Shown here: positions 10,423-18,586 of the stretch, in pieces | Layout of the letters: every line of letters starts with the position of its first letter | Position numbering within the stretch: position 1 is the first letter of the stretch | Assembly: GCA_039105265.1 (NCBI GenBank) | Contig: JAPFFF010000030.1 | Span: 248,001 to 312,000, forward strand | Direction of reading: 5' to 3' | Source: Tritrichomonas musculus | Taxonomy: Eukaryota; Parabasalia; Tritrichomonadida; Tritrichomonadidae | DNA: 64,000 nucleotides | The notes under the pieces: model-generated | Seen by the model: the letters and a program-made list of their open reading frames with translations, nothing else | Databases searched by the model: none | Told to the model about the DNA's origin: nothing | Made by a program: the position numbers and the translations under genes

Positions 10423-11880
10423 ATGACTAGCGAATCTGGTGATAAGCCTGACTTCCTACTAAAAATTGTCCTAGTTGGAGAATCTGGTACTGGAAAAACT
10501 AATTATCTAAACCGCCTTTCTAGAGGTTTTTATAATCCAAATACAAAAAATACTATTGGTGTAGAATTTGGAACAGAATCGATGGTAATCAAAGAAAAAA
10601 CAGTTAAAGCACAAATTTGGGATACAGCAGGTCTCGCAAGATACCGTGCAATCGTAAGTGCATATTATAGAGGTGCAATTGGTGTTGTTCTTATGTATGA
10701 CGTTACAAATTTAGATTCTTTTAATTCACTTTCAAAGTGGGTTGATGAAATTCGAAATTCAACCGATAATAAAGTTGTTGTAATGGTTGTAGCAAATAAA
10801 TGCGAAGTCCCTGGAAGCCAAAGAATAATATCAACAGAAAGAGGAAAGCATTTTGCAAAACAACACAATTTTCTTTTTAACGAGGTATCCGCCTGTGATA
10901 ACATAAATATTAAAGAATCATTTGAACAATTAATCAGTGAAATCATTGACAAACTTTCTGAAAAAGAAGAAGAAAAGACAAATAATAAGACTGATACATC
11001 CAAAACAGATCAAAAAAATCTTCATTCAAATCCAATTCTCCTTTCATCTGCAGGCTTAAAAAATATCATTCGAAATGACGTTGAATACTTCACTTTTAAA
11101 TTTGGTCCAAGTGAAATGAAGATTGACAAGCTTTTTGCCCAATTTTTGTCACCTTTAGTTTCGCGAATTTTACTTTCAGATCCGACCGTTGATTCCCTCA
11201 ATTTTGACTACCTTTCAAAAAGTAACTTTCCAAATTTTGACCAACTTTTTAATGATGAAATATTTGGCCTTCTTCACAAAATTTCTAGAGGCGAATCAAT
11301 AGAAATTGACGACGTTGAGGCACAGAAATTGATGCTGATTTCAATCCTCTTGTACAACCAAGAACTTTTTGACATCCTGTGCCAATCGCATCCGATCAAT
11401 TTCGACATTGATCACGTTGAAGCTTACGTGCAGCAGGCGATGGTGCTGAACCAAATGAAGGAGTTCTTCAAGGAGGACAAATTTGACATTTCTGAAGTTT
11501 TCGATGAAATGGCAAAAAAATTCGATTTGATCGATAAAAAGTGCCTCAAAAATTTGCCGAAATCTGTCATTTACACTGTGATTTCAAACAAGAATTTGGT
11601 AGTCGAAAGTGAAGATTCCTTGTTTGACTTTGTCATGGATGTGTTTGAAAGTGACGAAAGTGAAAAATGTGAAGAAAACGATGAATACAATTTGATGCTC
11701 TTTTTGGAAAAAATAGAGCTAGGAAATTTGACTGAAAAGAAGTGTGCCAAATACATTCAGCAAATTGATCCAAACAAGATAACTGGCACAATATGGAAGA
11801 GCATTTGTAGAAAATTTGAAGGTAGCGAAGATACTAATGATAAGAAAGATGAGCAACAAAAGATAATGAATTCATCATAA
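10423..11880 (+). CDS. Rab-family GTPase fused to a BTB-like C-terminal module
   Basis: 485 residues. Residues ~11-180 are a Rab/Ras-type GTPase: P-loop GESGTGKT (19-26), switch I with NTIGVEFG (43-50), switch II WDTAGLARY (66-74), a base-specificity motif NKCE and an SA motif (VSACDN). The catalytic Gln of DTAGQ is Leu (71), a change known in Ras/Rab proteins to block GTP hydrolysis, and NKxD has Glu for Asp. No C-terminal prenylation cysteines are present (ends KIMNSS). From ~215 on, FTFKFGPSEMKIDKLFAQ begins a region like the N-terminal BTB-like module of the F5/8 protein at 34781 (shared pattern of reaching a leucine-rich core, then a DPT motif). This makes it analogous to RhoBTB proteins, so a GTP-locked adaptor, possibly for ubiquitin ligase assembly, is inferred. 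GC content rises in the 3' half. Confidence 0.85.
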   Translation: MTSESGDKPDFLLKIVLVGESGTGKTNYLNRLSRGFYNPNTKNTIGVEFGTESMVIKEKTVKAQIWDTAGLARYRAIVSAYYRGAIGVVLMYDVTNLDSFNSLSKWVDEIRNSTDNKVVVMVVANKCEVPGSQRIISTERGKHFAKQHNFLFNEVSACDNINIKESFEQLISEIIDKLSEKEEEKTNNKTDTSKTDQKNLHSNPILLSSAGLKNIIRNDVEYFTFKFGPSEMKIDKLFAQFLSPLVSRILLSDPTVDSLNFDYLSKSNFPNFDQLFNDEIFGLLHKISRGESIEIDDVEAQKLMLISILLYNQELFDILCQSHPINFDIDHVEAYVQQAMVLNQMKEFFKEDKFDISEVFDEMAKKFDLIDKKCLKNLPKSVIYTVISNKNLVVESEDSLFDFVMDVFESDESEKCEENDEYNLMLFLEKIELGNLTEKKCAKYIQQIDPNKITGTIWKSICRKFEGSEDTNDKKDEQQKIMNSS

Positions 11881-11929
11881 TAAGCAGAATTTGAAAAATA
11901 AATAAAAAAGATATTTTATTTGTGTCTTT

Positions 11930-12280
11930 TTCATTTTTTAAGAAATAAAATTAATAAATCTAATGAACACTCTGCTCAGAAGTACAATAAAAAATGACTG
12001 ACTGCAATTTTTTTTTTCGTCGCTTGATTCATTTTTATCTTTGCTTGATTTGTTGCCGATTCTCTTTATTGCTGTTTTTTTTGGCTTTGATTCTGATTTT
12101 TTATCCCTTGATCCGCATTTTTGATTTACGATGCAAATCACCAAGGTTTATCACTTGCTTCATCTTTGGTGTTACTTGATTTATCGCCAGCTTTCTTTGG
12201 TGCTGGCTTTGTTGACTTTGATTCTTCATCTTTAGCTTTGCTTGATTTATGACCAACTGTCTTTCTTTCTTTCTTTCTAA
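11930..12280 (-). pseudogene. Lys/Ser-rich tail remnant
   Basis: Read on the minus strand, two frames together show a charged low-complexity tail: KAKDEESKSTKPAPKKAGDK (about 12250-12190), then SRDKKSESKPKKTA and KSSKDKNESSDEKK (about 12110-12000). A stop and a frame change separate them. It resembles the basic repeat tails of chromatin or nucleolar proteins but cannot be assigned. There is no start, so this is a leftover 3' part of a gene. Confidence 0.4.
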
Positions 12281-12845
12281 TATATGATCAATAAGAAATT
12301 CTAACTGTTGATGAATATTTTGTCAAACAAATAATCGAAATATCCACAATATTTTTCTCCTGAAATAAAGCCGTTTATAAATGAAAAATGGTTTCGTATA
12401 TATAATCCATTTGATGATGATCTTAAAAATAGCCAGGTGATTAAAGAGATAATGAGAGAATTGCCAAATAATTTTAATTATTTGAGAAAAATCGGTGAAA
12501 ATGAAAGTTATCTAAGCGAAATGATTCGAAATGATTCTGTTGATGACTAGATTGCTTATGTAAATAGAATTTATACTTCACTTAATTCAAAAATATATCC
12601 ATCAATCTATGAAACAAATTTGTTTCTCATTAAAAACCCAGATGGTATCACATTGATTGAATATTCAATGTACATTTTTCAGATCAATTCAAATTTTCAG
12701 ATATTTGAAAAATGAAGATGTGAAACTAACAAAATCTTTGTGTTTTCAAATGATGCATAGCGAAAATGCAGGACTAATTCATTTTCTCGAAGAGAATCAA
12801 GTAAAACCAACAGTAATTGTATTTAAAAATAAACAAAAAGTCGAT
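12280..12845 (+). pseudogene. Fragment of DUF3447/ankyrin protein, C-terminal half
   Basis: Pieces follow the order of the intact gene at 53948: LTVDEYFVKQIIE (12300s), KYPQYFSPEIKPFINEKWF (about 12335-12400), RELPNNFNYLRKIGENES, LNSKIYPSIYETNLFLIK, then ENAGLIHFLEENQVKP (to ~12820). At least one in-frame stop and two or three frame changes are present. It begins about where the 7321-7740 fragment ends in the protein, so both may come from one gene split by rearrangement, or from two dead copies. Confidence 0.75.
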
Positions 12846-12949
12846 GAACTATTATATATTGAAATATTTATTAGTTTTGACCTAAATTGGATGTTTTTAG
12901 TAGTTTATCATGTCTTCATTTTATTCCAGAATGCTCGCATATAAATCAA

Positions 12950-13480
12950 TTTTATATTTAAATGAATAATTATTTTTTAACCAATGTTAATGATTGAATA
13001 TGCATGATTATTTAAATAAACATTAATATTCCATCAAGAAAAAATTGTATATTGTAAAATAAAACAATATAATTTGAAAAGAAAAAATTGAGAAGGAAAA
13101 ATATTTGATAAATACAGGAAAACATTTTTATCTAATCAAGTTAAACAGATTTGAAAGATAATTTAGATAAAAAACTATTACATATTATATTAAATTTTAT
13201 ATATACATATATAAAACCCAGATCTATTATTATATGAGTTATATTCATTTGTATAAAATTTTTTTATATTTTTACAACAAAAGATTTTTCTGATTTGATG
13301 TTAACTTTTTGAATATTCTTCAGAAATATCCAACTATAATAAAGTTGTTCTTAAATATTTAATAATTAGTTATCAAGAGTAATAAGATTCCAAGAATTCA
13401 ATTTTTTTAATTTAAAACACTCTCATCTTCAATTATATATATTTTCAATAAATTATTTTGAGCAATTGTATTGAAATAAT
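12950..13480. other. Gene-free AT-rich gap with a short dispersed repeat
   Basis: No gene seen. About 13303-13353 (ACTTTTTGAATATTCTTCAG onward, with a CAACTATAATAAAGTTG hairpin) matches a segment at 29505-29553 closely and in the same orientation. Confidence 0.5.
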
Positions 13481-13691
13481 AAACCTAGTTTTTTTATTTG
13501 CACCTTCCATTTAAATTAAAATTGCATTATATTGATAAGCACCCATTTATATTTATATTAAAATTATTAATAATATACTACATTATATATATTATTTAAA
13601 TTATGCATATATTCTTTTTGAAACCTATTTATTAATGAAGAAAATATAGTTTATTTTGAATAGGAGGTGCAAATAAAAAAACAAGGTTTTT
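13481..13691. mobile_element. Possible 211-bp MITE with ~27-bp inverted ends
   Basis: The left end (13481-13508, with a poly-T then ATTTGCACCT core) is the inverted complement of the right end (13662-13691, AGGTGCAAAT then poly-A), with about three mismatches in 27. The interior is AT-rich without an ORF. It ends 24 bases before the ATG of the RGS gene, so it forms most of that gene's upstream region. No clear target-site duplication was found. Confidence 0.45.
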
Positions 13692-13715
13692 AAACTGATT
13701 ATTCAAAATTGAACA

Positions 13716-14942
13716 ATGAGAGATTTTCGCAATGATCAATACGCTTTATTCTTTTTAATTCTATGGGTACAATGGACACTCTTTTTCATATTTTGTATTT
13801 ACCTGTTTTTCACATATCGACGAAGCATTTATATTCGATGTCGTGATCCATGGCTTATTTTTTGTTCCGCTTTAGGGCAATATCTTATGATGACATTGAT
13901 GGTTTGGAAAATTGTTGTAACCCCTGATAAATGGCCTAATATGTTGAATGCTTGGTTTATATGGCTTTGTATTCCACTTCATTTACTTCCCTATCCTGTC
14001 AGATCATTAAGATTCATTCTCCAGCATGCCCTCAACGAATATGAATTTGATTTAAGTAAGCCTGAGTCTGAAAGGAAGAAAGGGCCCAACAAATTCTTAG
14101 ATTTTTTAAAAAAGAACCCAAAATATCGCTCGGATAAAGCTTTTTTCATATTAAATTGGATATTAATGGCAATTGCAATAGCCATCGGCATTTATCGAAG
14201 CTTTCTACCAGAAAATCGACCTGGGCAATATGGCGAAAAAAATTCAGCAATGTATCATATATCATGTATAGCCTTATTAGTCCTTGCATCCTTTTTCCTG
14301 TGGCTAGCAGTTCACTTTTTACGGAAAACAGATGAAGAATTATTTATAACTGTCGAACTTGCTTTTATTGGAGCAGTTTGGCTTGTTTTTATATCTTTAT
14401 ATATATTCTTTGGCTGGTCCGATATTGGTACTTTTCGAACTCCTCCAATTTTCCTGATCGTTTTATGTATTGCTTCATTTCTTGTTTCTTTTGGGATGCC
14501 GATACAGCTTTCTATTGTAATCCGTAGTGAAAAGTCGTTTGGAGATAAAAAATATGATAACTTTAATGAAGTGTTAAATAATCCAGAAACTTATAATTTA
14601 TTAGTCCAATTTTGTAAGAAAAAACTTTGTCTTGAATTCGTTTTATTTTATGAAGACGTAAACAAATACAAATCGTTGGATCCAGAAAAATTGGAAGAAA
14701 AATATGCAGACATGGTTGATAAATATGTGGAAGATGAAGCACCTTTTCATATTAATGTCCATATTGACGTTTTAAAGAAAGTAATGGAAGAAGATCATCC
14801 AAATCCTGAAACTTTTAATGAAATGTTGGAAAAGGCATTGCATTTAATGCAAGTTGAAATTTTCAGAGAATTTAAGAGATCTACTCTCTTGAAGAATTAC
14901 ATTAATGAGCAAAAGAGAAAAGATATTCTTCAAAGAAACTAA
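13716..14942 (+). CDS. Seven-transmembrane protein with C-terminal RGS domain
   Basis: 408 residues. Seven hydrophobic segments are visible at about 10-33, 45-68, 75-100, 141-160, 181-202, 210-236 and 243-268, followed by a cytosolic tail. Residues ~283-400 match an RGS fold (FNEVLNNPETYNLLVQFCKK, LEFVLFYEDVNKYK, then FREFKRSTLLKNY), which in known proteins speeds GTP hydrolysis by heterotrimeric G-protein alpha subunits. This receptor-plus-RGS layout is known from plant RGS1 and several protists, including trichomonads. It likely sits in the plasma or an internal membrane and dampens G-protein signalling; the ligand is unknown. The frame is intact and the start is the first ATG. A small inverted-repeat element lies just upstream. 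Confidence 0.88.
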   Translation: MRDFRNDQYALFFLILWVQWTLFFIFCIYLFFTYRRSIYIRCRDPWLIFCSALGQYLMMTLMVWKIVVTPDKWPNMLNAWFIWLCIPLHLLPYPVRSLRFILQHALNEYEFDLSKPESERKKGPNKFLDFLKKNPKYRSDKAFFILNWILMAIAIAIGIYRSFLPENRPGQYGEKNSAMYHISCIALLVLASFFLWLAVHFLRKTDEELFITVELAFIGAVWLVFISLYIFFGWSDIGTFRTPPIFLIVLCIASFLVSFGMPIQLSIVIRSEKSFGDKKYDNFNEVLNNPETYNLLVQFCKKKLCLEFVLFYEDVNKYKSLDPEKLEEKYADMVDKYVEDEAPFHINVHIDVLKKVMEEDHPNPETFNEMLEKALHLMQVEIFREFKRSTLLKNYINEQKRKDILQRN

Positions 14943-15057
14943 AAAAAAAACTGTTATTTGCTTATCAATAATTATTATTATCTTAATAAATAATTGTTTT
15001 TGTTTTTTATATAGATTATTATAAAAAAGGTTGATCTTGCTAATTGTAAAAGCTTAA

Positions 15058-17198
15058 GGGTAAGCTTAAATTTCTCTCAATTTTTTGAATAGAAGAAAAA
15101 ATTCAAAAGTTAATATTTTTGATATTTTTTTATAAAAATAAAATAAGAATAAAAAAATATCAGAAGAATTTTTTTTATTAAAAACAAACTCTTATAGAAA
15201 ATTTTTTGATTTTAATATCTCGTGAAATAAAGAAGAAAAATACAAATTCTCAGGCCAAAACTAATATTTTTTGTCGATAACTTTATTGGGATATATGGGA
15301 TAAAACAATTATGATTGTATGATTATAGAAGAAGAACATTTTTTTGTTTTTGAATATTCAATGTACACAAATTTTGAATTATTATATTTTTATTATTTCA
15401 ATTTTTAAATAATCAATTTAAATATAAAGGAATAAAAAAAATCAGGTTCATCGACTTGTTCAATATATGATAATGTCAGGATATCACATAGAATATGATT
15501 ATTCCTCAATCCGTATAATTGCCTTATATTTGAATTGTTGTATCGAAATTACTATAATAGATTATTTTATATTATTTGATAAGGTATATGGCATAAACTT
15601 ATAAAATGCATAAGAATTCAATAATAACGTTTTTGGTGAATAATTGCTAAAATTGGATGAAAATTTGGTTTTTTTTAAAACAGATGAAGCAAACAATGAT
15701 GATTGAATTAGACATTTATCTTATAAATCAATATTTAAGTTACTTAATGAATTTTTAGAACTTTTTACAAAAACACTAACAAAATTCGTCGATACATGTA
15801 TTAAATATTGATATAAAATCTATATTTTTCAAAAAAAAATATATCAATTATATGCATTATAAATTTTATTTTTGCATTATAACGATTAAAAAGGAATAAG
15901 TATTTATATTTTGAGAAAAAGTTAATTTATTTAAGCATAAAATAAAAATTCGTCTCGGCCATTTTTTTTATTTTAAAAAAATTCACATATTTCACTCTAG
16001 GTGATTGATATCTCAACTTCCACGCAAGATTAAAATATTTTGTCAGGCCAAAACTAATATTTTTCGATGTTAATTATTATATATATGACACAATATTGTA
16101 TCTTTCTAATTCATCGAAATGTAGATTATTGATTCATTAAGATTACATATTATTCAAAAACGCATATGCAAATAATGAGTATTATTATCTATAGTATTGT
16201 ATTGTGACAATTAAAAAAGAATAAGTATTTTATATTTTGAGAAAAAGTTAAAAAAAGAAAAGATAAAGATATGAAAGTATTCAATTTTAAAATCTGACAC
16301 AATTTATTAAATAATGAGTTTTTTTTAGATTTTTTAATTTATTTAAGCATAAAATAAAAATTCGTCTCGGCCATTTTTTTTATTTTAAAAAAATTCACAT
16401 ATTTCACTCTAGGTGATTGATATCTCAACTTCCACGCAAGATTAAAATATTTTGTCAGGCCAAAACTAATATTTTTCGATGTTAATTATTATATACATGA
16501 CACAATGTTGTGTCTTTCAAATTCATCGAAATGTAGATTATTGATTCATTAAGATTACATATTCTTCCAAAACGCATATGCAAATAATGAGCATCATTAT
16601 TCATAGTATTGCTTTGTAGTAATTAAAAAAGAATAAGTATTTATATTTTGAGAAAAAGTTAAAAAAAGAAAAGATAAAGATATGAAAGTATTCAATTTTA
16701 AAATCTGACACAATTTATTAAATAATGAGTTTTTTTTGGATTTTTTGATTTTTTTAAGCATAAAATAAAAATTCGTCTCGGCCATTTTTTTTATTTTAAA
16801 TAAATTCACATATTTCACTCTAGGTGATTGATATCTCAACTTTCACGAAAGATAAAAACATTTTGTCAGGCCAAAACTAATATTTTTTAGTATTAATTAC
16901 TATACATTCGAAATAATGTTGTATCATTTAAATTCTTTGAGATGAAGATTATTGATTCACCAAGATTCCATTTATCAAAAAAATATAAATACTTGCAATA
17001 AATTTTTTATTAATATAAACCAAGCAAACACTCCGAAATGCTTATAAAGCCTTTTATGCTCCAAAAATTGATTTAAAAATTTTTTTTACATCTTCATAAT
17101 AAATTGAATATAAAATATTTTTAATCTTTCAAAATTGAATAACGAATAAAGTAAATAAAATTATCAAATTTTGACTGAAGTTTGTTCAAAGCTTACCC
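15058..17198. mobile_element. Candidate non-autonomous element flanked by TTAA
   Basis: GGGTAAGCTT at 15058 and AAGCTTACCC ending at 17198 are inverted copies, and both are bordered on the outside by TTAA (15054-15057 and 17199-17202). TTAA target sites are typical of piggyBac-type elements, though those normally begin CCC, so the family is unsure. No ORF for a transposase is visible. The interior is mostly a tandem array (separate entry). Confidence 0.45.
15886..17030. repeat. Tandem array of ~412-bp units
   Basis: Three adjacent copies begin near 15886, 16211 and 16623. Units two and three are 412 bp apart; unit one lacks ~87 bp. Each contains TTCGTCTCGGCC and CAGGCCAAAACTAATATTTT. A more decayed copy of the latter block lies near 15251. 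Adjacent copies are more than 90% identical by eye. Confidence 0.85.
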
Positions 17199-17436
17199 TT
17201 AAGGTATAAATCTAGTACGTTATAAATTGATTGAAAGCACGTTATATATTTGAAACCCCTTGACCTTTTGAAAAAGTTTTATTTTGAATGCGTGTCAGAT
17301 TTGAGATTCTGAACTTTTTTTTTAAATTTTTATAGAGCACTGTAAGCCAAAATATAAACCATTCAAAATTGTGAGAAGCGCGAAAAATACTTTATCATAT
17401 TTTATTAATAATAAAAATAATTTTTAAATTGAAACA

Positions 17437-18290
17437 TAAATCTACAGTTTTAATATCTGTTTGATCTTTCTGTTTAATATTGAGATATATATATTTTAAA
17501 ATTTATACAAATTTTTTTTCTGAAAAAGTTGATATTTTTATTCAAAAAATATCTGTTTTATTAAAATGATTTATAAATCGATAATTATGAATACGATTAT
17601 TATGAAATTATAATAAAGTAATTATATCATGTTGATGAATAAGTGTGCAAAATATTATAAGAAAATTGGCGCTACGTTTTTAGTAAAAGTCATCTTAATT
17701 TAAAATGATTGTATAATATTCGTTCAAACCAATATAAATGATTATTTTAATTAGACACAAAATGGTGGCACTTAAATGTATATATATGCATGAGAATTGA
17801 AACAATTAACACAAAATTGTTTTATATATTCATATCAATAATGATATTTTTTTAGAGACACTTAAATTACGTTGAAATATAAAATAAATGTGATAATAAC
17901 TAATATGACCATATTATCATTGCGTTTTTTTTATAAATTAGCTAAAGAATTATAAAAAAAACAATTATATTCAATTATTAATCGTTAATCAGAATAATTT
18001 ATCCTCAACCAATAGAACTCTATCAATTTGTAATGTTATTTTTCTAAAAACGTAGCGCCAATTTTCTTATAATATTTTGCACACTTATTCATCAACATGA
18101 TATAATTACTTTATTATAATTTCATAATAATCGTATTCATAATTATCGATTTATAAATCATTTTAATAAAACAGATATTTTTTGAATAAAAATATCAACT
18201 TTTTCAGAAAAAAAATTTGTATAAATTTTAAAATATATATATCTCAATATTAAACAGAAAGATCAAACAGATATTAAAAATATAGATTTA
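17437..18290. repeat. Fold-back element with 247-bp inverted arms
   Basis: 17437-17683 and 18044-18290 are near-perfect inverted complements (differences only near the outer ends), separated by a 360-bp AT-rich spacer with no ORF. The inner ends carry GGCGCTACGTTTTTA. Such a long, almost undecayed hairpin suggests a recent fold-back or MITE-type insertion or an inverted duplication. Confidence 0.85.
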
Positions 18291-18586
18291 TTGTTGGAGC
18301 AAAAATATATTAATATCATTTATATTTCAAATAAAAGAAATTTTTATGATAAAAATATTTTTATATAACATGTCCTTTAGTTTGAATAAAGTGTCAAAAA
18401 TCACTTTGATAAAAGGTAATAAAAATATGAGAAAATAATATAAACTCATGAATGCATGAATTCATTCTTACATTTTACTCTCTGGTCACGTCAATTGTCA
18501 TTCAAAGCATTATTCAACATTTGCAGAAATAATTGAAAAAAATCAAAATAAAAATATTCGCACTATTTCTTTACAATATCAAACAT

